DNA of 64,000 nt from Streptomyces cadmiisoli (GTDB taxonomy: Bacteria > Actinomycetota > Actinomycetes > Streptomycetales > Streptomycetaceae): assembly GCF_003261055.1 (NCBI RefSeq), contig NZ_CP030073.1:620001-684000 (forward strand), in the 5' to 3' direction. The position numbers and the translations under genes were made by a program. The notes under the pieces were generated by a model that was given only the letters and a program-made list of their open reading frames with translations, did no database searches and was not told the origin of the DNA. Each line of letters opens with the position of its first letter. Positions within the stretch are counted from its first letter, which is position 1. This document shows, piece by piece, positions 9,705 to 19,689 of this stretch.

Positions 9705-10102
9705 CCGACGCCTCACATGCCGCGCGTCGCCCGATCGCAGCAACCGGGCAGCGCGGGGAGGAGTGTTCCGCGCAGGCCCGCGAAGACCGCGCGTGCGCGT
9801 GCGCGTGCGACGGCGTCGCAGCAGGATGCGGTCGCTGTCCCCCGGAACGAGACATCGGCTCTCGGCGACAGCGGTGCCGTCTGCATCGGCCGTCCGGTCG
9901 TGGCCGCCGGCCGGCCACCGCGAGTTCGCTGACGATCACGCTCTACTGCGCAGCCGCCGCCTGAATCTCCCAGGCGTCCGCGGCGTCATGAGCCGACACG
10001 GTCAACAACGCACCCGGATGAGCGTGCGTGGGGGCCGGGGTTGCGCAATCTTGGTCCCATCGAGGCACCTTTTATGCTGCTTGTCCTAGATTAGGGAATT
10101 CG
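9705..10102. other. Divergent intergenic region, GH2 / ctaD
   Basis: About 400 bases between two divergent genes, presumably holding both promoters. A GCG/GTGC-rich simple stretch occurs near 9785-9815. I see no gene and no clear operator. Confidence 0.4.
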
Positions 10103-11815
10103 ATGGCCGTAGAGGCGGAGCCGACCACGTTGGTGCCGGTCGAAGGGCGGCGCGGCCCGGGTCGCGTGATCGTCTCGTGGGTGACCACGACGGACCACAA
10201 GAGGATCGGGCATCTGTACCTGATCACATCTTTCGGGTTCTTCCTGGTCGGCGGTGTGCTGGCGCTCGCACTCAGGGCCGAGCTGGCCCGCCCGGGCCTG
10301 CAGATCCTCTCGAACGAGCAGTACAACCAGGCGTTCACCATCCACGGCACGATCATGCTGCTGCTGTTCGCCACCCCGACGTTCGCCGGATTCGCCAACG
10401 CGGTCATGCCGCTGCAGATCGGTTCCCCGGACGTGGCGTTCCCCCGGCTGAACATGCTGTCCTACTGGCTGTTCCTCTTCGGAGGCCTGATCGCGTTCGG
10501 CGGCTTCATCACACCTGAGGGTGCCGCCGATTTCGGCTGGACGGCCTACACGCCGCTCAGCGGCCCCACGCGCGCGCCCCAGCTGGGCGGTGACCTGTGG
10601 ATCATGGGACTGGCCCTGGCCGGATTCGGCACCATTCTCGGCTCGGTCAACTTCATCACCACCGTCATCTGCATGCGAGCACCGGGCATGACCATGTTCC
10701 GCATGCCGATCTTCACCTGGAACGTACTGCTCACCTCGGTACTCGTGCTGCTCGCCTTCCCGGTACTCGCCGCGGCACTGCTCGTACTGGAGGCCGACCG
10801 GCGCTTCGGGGCACAGGTCTTCGAGGCGGCGAACGGCGGCGCGCTGCTGTGGCAGCACCTGTTCTGGTTCTTCGGCCATCCCGAGGTGTACATCATCGCC
10901 CTGCCGTTCTTCGGCATCGTCACGGAAATCTTTCCCGTCTTCTCCCGTAAGCCGATTTTCGGTTACACCGGGCTGATCGCCGCCACCATCGCCATCACCG
11001 GACTCTCCGTGACGGTATGGGCGCACCACATGTTCGCCACAGGTGCGGTACTCCTGCCGTTCTTCTCCTTCATGAGCTTCCTGATCGCCGTACCCACGGG
11101 CGTGAAGTTCTTCAACTGGATCGGCACCATGTGGAACGGCTCGGTGTCGTTCGAAACACCCATGCTGTGGTCGACCGGATTCCTCGCCACATTCCTCTTC
11201 GGCGGTCTGTCCGGCGTGATCCTCGCCTCGCCACCGATGGATTTCCATGTGACGGACTCGTACTTCGTCGTGGCGCACTTCCATTACGTGGTGTTCGGCA
11301 CCGTCGCCTTCGCCACATTCGCCGGGTTCTATTTCTGGTGGCCCAAGATGACCGGCACGATGCTCGACGAACGGCTGGGGAAGATTCACTTCTGGACCCT
11401 CTTCATCGGCTTCCACACCACGTTCCTCGTACAGCACTGGCTCGGCGCCGAAGGCATGCCCCGGCGCTACGCCGACTACCTCGCAGCCGACGGCTTCACC
11501 GCGCTCAACACCATCTCCACCATCGGCGCCTTCCTCCTGGGCCTGTCCACACTGCCGTTCCTTTACAACGTCTGGAAGACCGCCCACTACGGCAAGAAGG
11601 TCGAGCTCAACGACCCGTGGGGATACGGACGCTCTCTGGAATGGGCCACCTCCTGTCCCCCGCCCCGCCACAACTTCACGACCCTGCCCCGCATCCGCTC
11701 CGAATCCCCCGCCTTCGACCTCCACCACCCGGACATCGCTCAACTCGAGCAGCAGCAGTTCACCGGGAAGCGCGACGCCGTGGAGCCGAGCCGATTCGAG
11801 GAGGGCGGAGAGTGA
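10103..11815 (+). CDS. ctaD: Cytochrome c oxidase subunit I (orphan copy)
   Basis: A 570-residue catalytic subunit of an aa3-type heme-copper oxidase, with twelve membrane segments. Metal ligands are in place: the low-spin heme His in [14 protein letters not shown], the CuB His and cross-linked Tyr in [14 protein letters not shown], the CuB His pair in WAHHMFATG, and the heme a3/a His residues in [13 protein letters not shown] 10103 has a TAGGGAA site six bases upstream, so the longer open frame from 10028 is not used. The usual ctaC/ctaE/ctaF neighbours are absent. Only a small membrane protein gene follows (GTGA overlap), so this is probably the second, isolated ctaD that many Streptomyces carry, possibly for altered oxygen or redox conditions. 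Confidence 0.92.
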   Translation: MAVEAEPTTLVPVEGRRGPGRVIVSWVTTTDHKRIGHLYLITSFGFFLVGGVLALALRAELARPGLQILSNEQYNQAFTIHGTIMLLLFATPTFAGFANAVMPLQIGSPDVAFPRLNMLSYWLFLFGGLIAFGGFITPEGAADFGWTAYTPLSGPTRAPQLGGDLWIMGLALAGFGTILGSVNFITTVICMRAPGMTMFRMPIFTWNVLLTSVLVLLAFPVLAAALLVLEADRRFGAQVFEAANGGALLWQHLFWFFGHPEVYIIALPFFGIVTEIFPVFSRKPIFGYTGLIAATIAITGLSVTVWAHHMFATGAVLLPFFSFMSFLIAVPTGVKFFNWIGTMWNGSVSFETPMLWSTGFLATFLFGGLSGVILASPPMDFHVTDSYFVVAHFHYVVFGTVAFATFAGFYFWWPKMTGTMLDERLGKIHFWTLFIGFHTTFLVQHWLGAEGMPRRYADYLAADGFTALNTISTIGAFLLGLSTLPFLYNVWKTAHYGKKVELNDPWGYGRSLEWATSCPPPRHNFTTLPRIRSESPAFDLHHPDIAQLEQQQFTGKRDAVEPSRFEEGGE

Positions 11816-12186
11816 CGGGAGAGTTCACCTCCGACCGTCCGCAGGCCCGAGCCGCGGCACTGGCAAGCGAGGTGGAGGGCTACCTCATCGCCCGTGCGGA
11901 GCGGGACGACGCGCGCCGCGAGGCCGATGCGCTCTGCGCCCGCCTGCCGTGGCTGACCACCGGACAGGCCGAGGACCTCAGACGCCACTACATCGACCAG
12001 CGCCTCAACGTGACATGCCGGATTCTGCGCAACGCGATCCGCCGCACCGACCACCTGCACCAGACGTACGAAGCTCGGTATGCATCCCTGCGACGCACCC
12101 TGCTGCGCCGTCATGCGGCCGCGGCCTGCGCCGTGCTGGCCTGTACCAGCGCCATCGGCGCAGCGCTGACCGCGCTGAGGCCCTGA
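11812..12186 (+). CDS. Small C-tail-anchored protein coupled to ctaD
   Basis: A 124-residue hypothetical protein. The first 95 residues are highly charged and helical ([19 protein letters not shown] and later [24 protein letters not shown]), suggesting a coiled-coil or helical bundle. The last ~25 residues ([23 protein letters not shown]) form one membrane helix. GTG overlaps the ctaD stop by four bases, so it is translated together with the oxidase subunit and may be an accessory or assembly factor. I do not recognise a named family. Confidence 0.7.
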   Translation: MTGEFTSDRPQARAAALASEVEGYLIARAERDDARREADALCARLPWLTTGQAEDLRRHYIDQRLNVTCRILRNAIRRTDHLHQTYEARYASLRRTLLRRHAAAACAVLACTSAIGAALTALRP

Positions 12187-12313
12187 CGTTCCCGGCTCGA
12201 CGCCACGGGCGACGCACGGTAGGCGGCAGCAGGGCCTGGATCGCCTCCATGCCCTCTCATGCCGGGCGGCCGGCCCTCACCACCTCAGCTTGACCGGCAA
12301 CGAGCCGTGACCG

Positions 12314-12853
12314 TCAGACTCGCGCACTTCGCGCGAGGCGGAACAGCACGTTCGGACGCAGCGGTCCTTCGGGTGCGGCCGGGTCGTCGAAGTCCTCGGC
12401 GGGGTCCCGGGTCATGCCGATCCTGCGCATCACCGCCTGAGAACGGAGGTTGGTGGCCGTTGTCACGGCGAGGATCTCAGGGAGTTCGAGCGTGTCGAAG
12501 CCGTGGGCCAGGACTGTCAGCGCGGCCTCGGTGGCGTAGCCCTGGCCCCAAGCCGATCGCGCGAGCCTCCAGCCGATCTCCACTCCGGTGAACGGCATAC
12601 CGTCATCCACCGGGTCGAGGCCCGCGAAGCCGATGAACTCGCTCGTGGCCCGCACCTCAACGGCCCACCACCCGTAGCCCTGCCGGTCGAACTCGGCCTG
12701 GAACCGCGCAACAGAGGCATCGCTCTGTTCACGGGTGAGCGGCTCGCCCAAGTGCTCCCGAACCTCCGGATCGGCGTTCATCGCCGCCCAGGGTTCAAGG
12801 TCGGAGTCACGCCATCGACGCAGGACGAGTCGGTCGGTACGCAGTTCAGTCAT
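12314..12853 (-). CDS. GNAT-family N-acetyltransferase (RimJ/RimL type)
   Basis: A 179-residue cytoplasmic acetyltransferase. It begins with the typical MTELRTDRLVLRRWRDSDLEPWAAM of the RimJ/RimL subgroup and has GVEIGWRLARSAWGQGYATEAA, the acetyl-CoA pyrophosphate-binding signature, near residues 92-113, then NLRSQAVMRRIGM. The open frame extends upstream to 13150, but ATG 12853 gives the family N-terminus. Substrate unknown; protein N-termini or small amines are typical. It is divergent from the phosphoesterase gene. Confidence 0.82.
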   Translation of the reverse strand: MTELRTDRLVLRRWRDSDLEPWAAMNADPEVREHLGEPLTREQSDASVARFQAEFDRQGYGWWAVEVRATSEFIGFAGLDPVDDGMPFTGVEIGWRLARSAWGQGYATEAALTVLAHGFDTLELPEILAVTTATNLRSQAVMRRIGMTRDPAEDFDDPAAPEGPLRPNVLFRLARSARV

Positions 12854-13101
12854 GCGCCCAGCCAACGTGAGTCCTCCCGCCGAGGCAATCCCATTTCCTC
12901 GGGTCGACACTGTCACGCAGCGGGACAGGAGCGGATCGCTCGCAACCGAACGAAGCCGCCATCGCCGGTTGCGGCTTAGCCCGCGCCGGCCGACGAGCAG
13001 TCCACTCCGAGCCTCTGGCCCACGGACATGCAGTCCGGCCCGAAGCCTCGAGCACTCCAACGCCTGGCTCTGCGCGACCGAGCCCCGATAGCCTCTGGTG
13101 A

Positions 13102-13986
13102 ATGCGGATTGTGCACCTGTCGGACACCCACCTCGATCGCACTGACGCACCGAACAAGCACGGCGTCAACGCCACCCGGTCCCTGCGCCGGATGCTTGCC
13201 GATCTGCGGCACGTGCACGGCGTCGACGCCATCGTCGTCAGCGGTGACATCGCTGACGACGGCTCCTTGGAGGCTTACGCCGCAGCCCGCGACATCGTGG
13301 GTGAGTTCGCGGCGGGGCGGAACATCCCGGTGATCTACAGCACCGGCAACCACGATGAGCGCCGGGCGTTCGCCGAAGTGCTGGGCAGCGGCCATCTCGA
13401 TCCGGACGGCAGCGACCGGGCCGACACGCTGATCCAGTCCGATGAGACAGAGCGGGCCGCCGTGAGCCTGGTCGGCGGCCACCGGTTCATCACACTCGAC
13501 TCACTGGTGCCCGGCAAGGGGTACGGCCACGTGAGCCGAACCCAGCTCGACTGGCTGCGCGGCGTACTGGGTGCACCGGCGCCCCATGGCACCGTTCTGG
13601 TCTTCCACCACCCGCCGATCAACCTGGACGTGGAAGTCCAGCAGGCTCTGGGACTGCGGAACCCGTCAGAACTGCTCGACACGATTCGTGACGGCGACGT
13701 CCGCATCATCCTGTGCGGCCACTTCCACCTGCAGATCTTCGGGTTTCTGGAGACCGTACCGGTGTGGGTCACGCCCGGCGTCGTCAGCCGCGTCGACCTC
13801 ACCGCCGCCCCAGGCACCGAGCGGGCCGTACGCGGAGCCTCCGCCACCCTGGTGCAACTCGGCACGGCACAGGGCCCGCTGTTCCATACCCTCCATGCCC
13901 GTGATCCGCAGGCGGGCGAGACCGTCTACGAACTCGACGAACAGCAGCTCAGCTCCGTCATCGACAAGCTCGGCCACGGAGGCTGA
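13102..13986 (+). CDS. Calcineurin-like metallophosphoesterase (CpdA type)
   Basis: A 294-residue two-metal phosphoesterase. All family motifs are visible: SDTHLD (DxH) near residue 7, VVSGDIADDG (GDxxDxG-like), GNHDER (GNHD/E), VFHHPP and GHFH. This order and length fit class III cyclic nucleotide phosphodiesterases such as CpdA, so hydrolysis of cAMP or another phosphodiester is likely, but the substrate cannot be fixed from sequence. The start at ATG 13102 puts the DxH motif seven residues from the N-terminus, as usual. Confidence 0.85.
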   Translation: MRIVHLSDTHLDRTDAPNKHGVNATRSLRRMLADLRHVHGVDAIVVSGDIADDGSLEAYAAARDIVGEFAAGRNIPVIYSTGNHDERRAFAEVLGSGHLDPDGSDRADTLIQSDETERAAVSLVGGHRFITLDSLVPGKGYGHVSRTQLDWLRGVLGAPAPHGTVLVFHHPPINLDVEVQQALGLRNPSELLDTIRDGDVRIILCGHFHLQIFGFLETVPVWVTPGVVSRVDLTAAPGTERAVRGASATLVQLGTAQGPLFHTLHARDPQAGETVYELDEQQLSSVIDKLGHGG

Positions 13987-14334
13987 CCCCCGGTCGCCAG
14001 GCAACTCGGGCACCTCTGGCTGCCGCGCCGCAGAGCCCAGGCAGGCGGCCCGTGTCAGGGCCGCCCCCGTGGCTCCCGGGTACAGCAGTCGCCTGACCAC
14101 CCCATTCGACGTCATGGAATGCACCACTGCGCTCGAAGCCGCCGGAAGAACGCGACAGCCCCGACGACGACGGGGCCGGAGATCTCGGCGCCGACAGCGT
14201 CGGGGCGCAGGGCTGCGCAATGACGGCATGAGCATCGCCTTCCGCGGGCGGCGACGTACCCGAGGCGCCAGGCCGGGAGCGCTCTCAGCGACCGAACGAC
14301 CTCGGGCAGGCCACCTCCTCGTGGAGGCGCGCCG
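13987..14334. other. Convergent intergenic region
   Basis: About 350 bases between the phosphoesterase and the convergent SARP gene. Nothing recognisable is seen apart from short GC-rich inverted segments. It marks the probable left border of the biosynthetic cluster. Confidence 0.4.
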
Positions 14335-16767
14335 TCAAGCCGTGGAACAGGCGAGTTCTTCCTCGGTCGGCTTGTCGAGCATCACGATCGTGGCCAGGCC
14401 CCTGTCATTGGACCAATCGGGATGGCGCACGAGTTCCGGGTCGGCGCCGACGATGACGGTCAGAGGGATCATGTCGGGAAGCCGGGCCAGCAGGCCGACG
14501 AGCTCTCGGGCCGCCTTGTCGGCGCGGTGCAGGTTGTCGATGATCAGGACCAGCGGGCCGTCCTGCGCGGCAGCTTCAAGGAAGTACCGCCAGACGTCCA
14601 TCCATTCCTGGGCACCCAGCCACTCCGATGGGCGATTGACGCTCTCGAAGAGGGAAGTACACCGGGCGACGAGCCAGTTGGAGCAGCTCTTGGCGGCGTC
14701 CAGTCGATCGACGACGGTGCTGATCTTCTGGCGCACCGCCCAGGGCGGATCGGACTCCAGCACCCCGCAGTATCCGGAGATGATCGTACGGTGCAGGTCG
14801 AAGGAGCCGGATTCGCCGGCTTCCTCACAGCTCCAGGTCAGCACCTGTGCTCGGTCCAGCACTTCGGTGGCGAAGAGCTGCAACTCGTCGAGCATCCGGC
14901 CGCGGCGCGCGTCGGCCGTGCCGAGCACGGTGATCAGGTGCGGTTGCGACCAGCGGCTGCTGTGGGTCATCGCGCCCTGAAGCAGGTCGAGTTCGCGGTG
15001 GTGGGAGTCGTCCTGGTCCGTGCCCTCCTCCCTGGGAGGCTCGATCTCCCCCAGCAGCTTCCAGCGGGTGGGGGTGCCGGGAATCTCCTCGTACGAGAAG
15101 TGTTCGCGTGTCTCCTGGCGGGTGCGGTCGCAGACATGGGCGTGGCTGGAGGAGGCCAGGTCGAGCAGGGCACCGGACTCGCTCATCACCCGCGCGCCGA
15201 ACACCTTGGGCGGCGCGCTGCCACTGAGCGACTGGCTCACGAGCACCTCACCGCTCGCGACGGACACACGCAGCCTCACCTGTACGGCCGCGGGCGCGCC
15301 GTCCGGCGTCTCGAACGGCACCGCCAGCACTCCGCGCAGCGCCTCGGCGGCCTGGACCGCACGGACGGAACACCCCGTGTCGTCCGGTTCGGCCACGAAA
15401 AGGGCGACGGTGAAGTCGCACAGTGAAGAGATGACCACACCGCCCTGGTTCTCGACCTCGCGTTGGACGAGGTGGCTCATGTGGTCGGTCCAGGCGTCGA
15501 GTTCGGCGCAGTCGCCCGGCACGGGATCGGGTTCGGCGCGTACCGCGATGATGCTGGCCTGTCTGCGCACGGCGGACGAGACGGTGGACCCGGCGGCGGG
15601 CACAGCCGTCGGCAGCGCACGAGCCGTCGCCTGCCGAACCGTTGCTGTGCTCGGTCCGGTCTCGGTCGAGAAGGTCAGGGGCTCGGAGGCCGGGGCGGCA
15701 AGGGCGGTGAGAACCTTGGGAGCCGTGTCGAGGACGGGTGCGGAGAGCACCGCCCGCAGAGGCGCCGCAGCCGAGGTCTTCGGGCCGGGTCCCGAGCCCT
15801 GGACCGAGAACTGGGGCGGTTTCGGGAATCTGCCCTCGCGGATGTTCTCCGGCACGTGCGGCTGCGGCTCGGTCGCGGCCGCGGTGAGCCCGGCAGGTGC
15901 CGGAGGCTCGGCCGCCGCGAGCGAGGCCACGCCTCGCGGCCCGGAAAGCGCTCCGCCCTGAACCAGCGCGAGGTCGGGATCGTGGTTGAGGATCGCCTGT
16001 TGGAGCTGCTGGAGTTCACGGCTCGGCTCGAGACCGAGGTCCTCGACCAGCAGGGTGCGCAGCCGGCTGAACACTCCGAGCGCGTCCGATTGGCGCCCGC
16101 AGCGGTACAACGCACGCATGAGCTGACCGCACGCGCGCTCGCGCAGCGGCTCTGCCTCCACCACGGACTCGAGCTCCCCGAGCACGGTCTGATGGCGCCC
16201 GCAGGCGAGGTGGGCCTCGAAGAAGTCTTCGAGGACGTCCAGCCGCGTGCTCTCCAGGCTGGACAACTCCGGCCACATCAGGCCGGCTTCGGTGATGTCC
16301 AGGAGGGCCGGGCCGCGCCACAGGTCGAGGGCGTCACTCAGGAGCTGCACCGCCGTGTCGGGCTCGCCGGCTTCCAGTCGTGAACGCCCGTCCTTCACCC
16401 AACGGTGGAAGAGATGCAGATCGATCCGGTCGAGCGGGACGTCCAGGCAGTAGCCGGGTGGCTGCGTCCGCAACGCCACCGGAGCCGTTGCGGCTCCGGT
16501 GGGCAGGAGTGCGCGTCGCAGGCCCCAGATGGCGTTCTGAAGGATCTTGCGGGCGGTCATGGGAGCCTCTTCGACGCTCCACAACGCCTCTAACAGTTTG
16601 CTGGTGGGAATCGTTCGGTTTGGATGAAGGAGTAGGTATCCGAGTGTCGCTCGCTGCTTGATTCCGCCGAGAGCGATCACATGCTCGTCCGCGATGACCT
16701 GGAGTGGACCCAACACCCTGAACCACACAGTTCCCCGCAAGTGGTCGTTGTGAGGCGTAGAGCACAT
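14335..16767 (-). CDS. SARP regulator with cyclase-like and ATPase domains (PimR-like, truncated)
   Basis: An 810-residue probable activator of the alkaloid cluster. Residues about 14-105 form an OmpR-type DNA-binding domain (VWFRVLGPLQV, QRATLGYLLLHPN). Residues about 110-260 are the bacterial transcriptional activation domain (DALDLWRGPALLDI, GLEPSRELQQLQQAIL). After a low-complexity linker, about 395-570 resembles a class III nucleotidyl cyclase (VQREVENQGGVVISSLCDFTVAL, RLRVSVASGEVLVS). A degenerate AAA ATPase follows: the P-loop position reads LGTADARRGR without GKS/T, but a Walker B-like LVLIIDNLHRAD remains. PimR-type proteins continue for several hundred residues; this one stops soon after Walker B. 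A TTA codon at residue 59 (16591-16593) implies bldA control. The start is ATG 16767, or GTG 16728 if the usual SARP N-terminus is preferred. Confidence 0.82.
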   Translation of the reverse strand: MCSTPHNDHLRGTVWFRVLGPLQVIADEHVIALGGIKQRATLGYLLLHPNRTIPTSKLLEALWSVEEAPMTARKILQNAIWGLRRALLPTGAATAPVALRTQPPGYCLDVPLDRIDLHLFHRWVKDGRSRLEAGEPDTAVQLLSDALDLWRGPALLDITEAGLMWPELSSLESTRLDVLEDFFEAHLACGRHQTVLGELESVVEAEPLRERACGQLMRALYRCGRQSDALGVFSRLRTLLVEDLGLEPSRELQQLQQAILNHDPDLALVQGGALSGPRGVASLAAAEPPAPAGLTAAATEPQPHVPENIREGRFPKPPQFSVQGSGPGPKTSAAAPLRAVLSAPVLDTAPKVLTALAAPASEPLTFSTETGPSTATVRQATARALPTAVPAAGSTVSSAVRRQASIIAVRAEPDPVPGDCAELDAWTDHMSHLVQREVENQGGVVISSLCDFTVALFVAEPDDTGCSVRAVQAAEALRGVLAVPFETPDGAPAAVQVRLRVSVASGEVLVSQSLSGSAPPKVFGARVMSESGALLDLASSSHAHVCDRTRQETREHFSYEEIPGTPTRWKLLGEIEPPREEGTDQDDSHHRELDLLQGAMTHSSRWSQPHLITVLGTADARRGRMLDELQLFATEVLDRAQVLTWSCEEAGESGSFDLHRTIISGYCGVLESDPPWAVRQKISTVVDRLDAAKSCSNWLVARCTSLFESVNRPSEWLGAQEWMDVWRYFLEAAAQDGPLVLIIDNLHRADKAARELVGLLARLPDMIPLTVIVGADPELVRHPDWSNDRGLATIVMLDKPTEEELACSTA
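16591..16593 (-). promoter_or_regulatory. TTA leucine codon (bldA-dependent) in the SARP gene
   Basis: The reverse strand reads AAA CTG TTA GAG GCG, encoding K-L-L-E-A at residues 57-61 of the SARP protein. TTA is rare in Streptomyces and needs the developmentally controlled bldA tRNA, so translation of the activator should be tied to development. Confidence 0.7.
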
Positions 16768-17792
16768 CCCCCCCTACGCCAATTGCACAACCAATGCTAC
16801 TAACGGATGGCGTCGATCCCGCAACGATTCGTGACCGAATTAACACATTGTTGTCGGAAACTTATTTTGCCCGGGCGGGCCCGGGGTGCGAGCGGCGCCG
16901 GACACCGGCGGGTCGACGGCGCGGACACCCCCGGCGACCGCCGATCCGACGCCGAGGAGGCTCGGTTGACAGTTCTACCAGTTCATCCCCCACAAGCAGC
17001 GTCGTTACTCGGCCCGCGTGTCGCCGATCAGAAAACAGACATTGTTGAGTCAAGCATGATGAACACACAAAACTGGATGCTTATGTGACGCAAGGCTGGC
17101 ACACATCTTCTATTCCGACACCTGGGCCGCTGGTATGCTGTTCAAAATCTCGACGGTCGATCTTCCGCCGATATGCAGCGCCATATCGCAGTGTCGATAC
17201 GGGGGAATTGAGTACCCGTCGAAATAATTCGATGAGAGCGCCGGGATTACGGCCGCAGGTGAAGTCCTCGGCTCGGAGCGGCTCTTCGGCAGAGATGCCC
17301 GCCGCCGTCCCCACCCGGTCCCGGGGTCCAGCGAGGCCCCGCCCAAAACCATGTGCCCGCCGTCGAGGACAAGGCCGAGGCCTTCCGACGGCGGGCAGTG
17401 CACGGTCTGTCCCACGTCGACCGGACCGAGCGCGGGAGCGATCACGGATTCGCAATGTCCCGCACTTGCGGGGACGGACTACCTGTCAGGCAGCGGCGCA
17501 CGGCCTGTGCGGGAAGGCTGCGCCGCCTCGTGGTCGCCGGCCGCAGCACACGGCGGCACACCGCTGCCGCAACCGCGTCCGGCCGGCGTCGTCCGGGAAC
17601 GTCGCGTCGTGGGAACGAGGGCTGGTAATTCCGCTTGTCGATCTCGCGATGGACACCGAACCCACTGACCCTCGTCCGGAATCAAGGACGGCCGGAGCAA
17701 CAGGCCGTCACCGACGTCCCCGAACAGCACGTGTGACCCTCTCGGGGTGACCGACCGGCGGGTCACGCTCCTACGGTCGGCTCCTTCGACTT
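16768..17792. other. Long non-coding gap within the cluster
   Basis: About 1 kb between the SARP and amine oxidase genes, both on the minus strand. The first 400 bases (about 16770-17240) are less GC-rich than the surroundings and probably hold the SARP promoter. Open frames exist, including one behind GGGGGAA at about 17207 (TTG AGT ACC), but their translations show no family and have shadow-like composition. I do not call a gene here. Confidence 0.4.
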
Positions 17793-19232
17793 CTACGCGG
17801 GAGCTCCGGGCCCGCTCAGTCCGGCAGCGATGGCGCCGGCCTGGATGCCCGACTCGATGGCGCCGTCCACGTAACCGGCCCAACCCGTGGCGATGTCGCT
17901 GCCCGCGAAGATGAGGCGGCCGTAGGGCTGGCGAACGGTGCGCAGCGAACCGAGGAGCTGTCCCGGGCGCCGGAACGTCCAGCCGCCCTTGGCGTAGGCG
18001 TCCTTGCCCCAGTCATGGCCCTTGACGGACAGGACCTCGGTGCCGGGGAGCACCTCGCTGACGGCGCTCTGGATCTGCGACAGGTTGTTGGCGTCCAGAT
18101 TCGGGTTGACGCTGAAGCCGATCAGCACGCTGCCCTGGCTCGACTTCTCGGCGTTCGCGATGACCAGGTCGAGCAGCGCACCGCTCTTCCCGTTCACCAG
18201 CGGGCGGCCGATGTCGCCCTGGACCTGGATGAGGATCTTCTTGGCCGTCGGAACGCCGACGGTCTGCGTACTCATCCGCCCGAACTCGGCGGGCAGGCCC
18301 GCGGAGAAGTTGATGGAGTTCCAGACGTTGACCGGCACGGCGACGACCACGGCGCCGGCGTCGTACACGAGGCCGTTGGCCGTCACCTGTACACGGGAGC
18401 CGTTGTCGGCGACCTTGGAGACGGGCGCGTTGTATACGATCGTGGCGCCCGTCTCGGCGAGCATCTTGCCGATGACACCGCTCAGCCCGCCGACAGGGCG
18501 GGTGACGTTGATGCCGTGGAACGTCTCGGTGTCGTAGCCGCACAGCGCCCACCAGTGGGCGAGCTGGGTCAGAGAGCCGCGCTCGAAGCCCCCGCCGTAG
18601 GCGCCGGTGGTGGCACTCACCCAGTTCTGTTCCAGGGTCGACAGGCGCAGCTGGCGGGCCCGGTCACCGAGGGTGAGCTTGTCGAGGTCGACCAGCAGGT
18701 CCGCACGCTGGAACGGGTCGTAGGGCTGCGGCAGGTACTGCTCCGCGCCCTCGACGAACCGGCGCAGCAGCGCGTCCTGGTGCTCCAGGAAGGCCAGATC
18801 CTGCTTGGCGTAGCCCCCGGACTCCGTGGCGAACACGGTGAAATCGGGGAACGGGTCGTCGACCTTGGCGATGCCCAGACGCTGGACCTCGTTCCAGATC
18901 AGGGTCTGGCTGGGGTGGATCCAGGTGGCGCCGAACTCGATCGGCACGCCCGAGAAGGTGCTGGTCCAGGCCCGGCCGCCGACTCGGTCACGAGCCTCGA
19001 GGATCAGCGTGCGCTTGCCCTTGGCCTTCAGCTCGCGCGCGGCCGTCACGCCGGCGAATCCACCGCCGATGACGATCACGTCGTAGCTGCGTGAGCCCGC
19101 CGGCGGAACCGCGTCGGCGAACGCGGTTCCGGCGGAGGCGACACCGGCGGCGCCGAACGCGCCCGCGGCGGCACCGGCCTTGAGTATCGCCCGGCGCGAG
19201 GGATGCGTCCGTCTGAACAACGTCTCTTTCAT
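17793..19232 (-). CDS. Tat-exported flavin amine oxidase
   Basis: A 479-residue FAD-dependent oxidase of the monoamine oxidase family. It should oxidise an amine to an imine using oxygen. The N-terminus is a twin-arginine signal (PSRRAILKAGAAAG, cleavage near TAFADA, about residue 35), so the protein is exported folded. The FAD-binding GxGxxG fold is VIGGGFAGVTAARELKAKG (about 50-68), followed by EARDRVGGRAWT. The C-terminal FAD motif is LIFAGSDIATGWAGYVDGA. ATG 19232 has AAGGGGAG four bases upstream; the open frame before it lacks a signal. It heads leftward from the shared promoter region with the monooxygenase gene. Given the alkaloid cluster, it may carry out a last, extracellular C-N oxidation; other amine substrates cannot be excluded. 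Confidence 0.87.
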   Translation of the reverse strand: MKETLFRRTHPSRRAILKAGAAAGAFGAAGVASAGTAFADAVPPAGSRSYDVIVIGGGFAGVTAARELKAKGKRTLILEARDRVGGRAWTSTFSGVPIEFGATWIHPSQTLIWNEVQRLGIAKVDDPFPDFTVFATESGGYAKQDLAFLEHQDALLRRFVEGAEQYLPQPYDPFQRADLLVDLDKLTLGDRARQLRLSTLEQNWVSATTGAYGGGFERGSLTQLAHWWALCGYDTETFHGINVTRPVGGLSGVIGKMLAETGATIVYNAPVSKVADNGSRVQVTANGLVYDAGAVVVAVPVNVWNSINFSAGLPAEFGRMSTQTVGVPTAKKILIQVQGDIGRPLVNGKSGALLDLVIANAEKSSQGSVLIGFSVNPNLDANNLSQIQSAVSEVLPGTEVLSVKGHDWGKDAYAKGGWTFRRPGQLLGSLRTVRQPYGRLIFAGSDIATGWAGYVDGAIESGIQAGAIAAGLSGPGAPA

Positions 19233-19689
19233 TCCACTCCCCTTGTGCACGAAGTTGCCCATCGTCCAGGCATCACGAGCTGCCGTGGACGCCTGAATGC
19301 GGGACGACCATAACTGCGGTTTGACTGAAAACGATTCGAGTCCTCCCACTGGCCGATAATCGCCCGTTTCCCGGCCGGCGGAGCATGACCGAGAGGACCC
19401 GATTACCTGCCGGTGTGTCGGCGATGAGCGGCCGAAGACCACGGGCCCGTTAATCTGTTGGGGAACTCGGTGACCTGTTCTTGGGCAGGCGTCGGGAAGA
19501 TGACAGGGCGATTACTCGCCGGTGGCATGCGGCTGACCCGCCTCGGTTAGCTTGTCTGGGTCGCGAAATGACAATGGGTGACGAAATCGGACCGGATTCT
19601 GCGTCCTTGATTCGACGTGTATTCACATGACAGTTCATTGGCCTGCGCCCGTTGCGTTTCACTCATGCCGAATTGACCGAGGAGCTGGG
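19233..19689. promoter_or_regulatory. Divergent promoter region with repeated GATTAC motif
   Basis: A 457-base, comparatively AT-rich region between the divergent oxidase and monooxygenase genes. It contains two copies of a 15-mer matching at 13 positions: GATTACCTGCCGGTG at 19401-19415 and GATTACTCGCCGGTG at 19510-19524. Weaker copies lie before the flavin reductase gene (23747-23761) and the PKS gene (25714-25728). They may be operator sites for the cluster regulator; this is an inference from repetition only. Confidence 0.4.

Noticed and set aside
17085..17750. 221-codon plus-strand frame behind a GGGGGAA site
   Set aside because: The ribosome site is tempting, but the translation is low-complexity Arg/Pro/Ala without motifs, and the minus-strand frames are no better.
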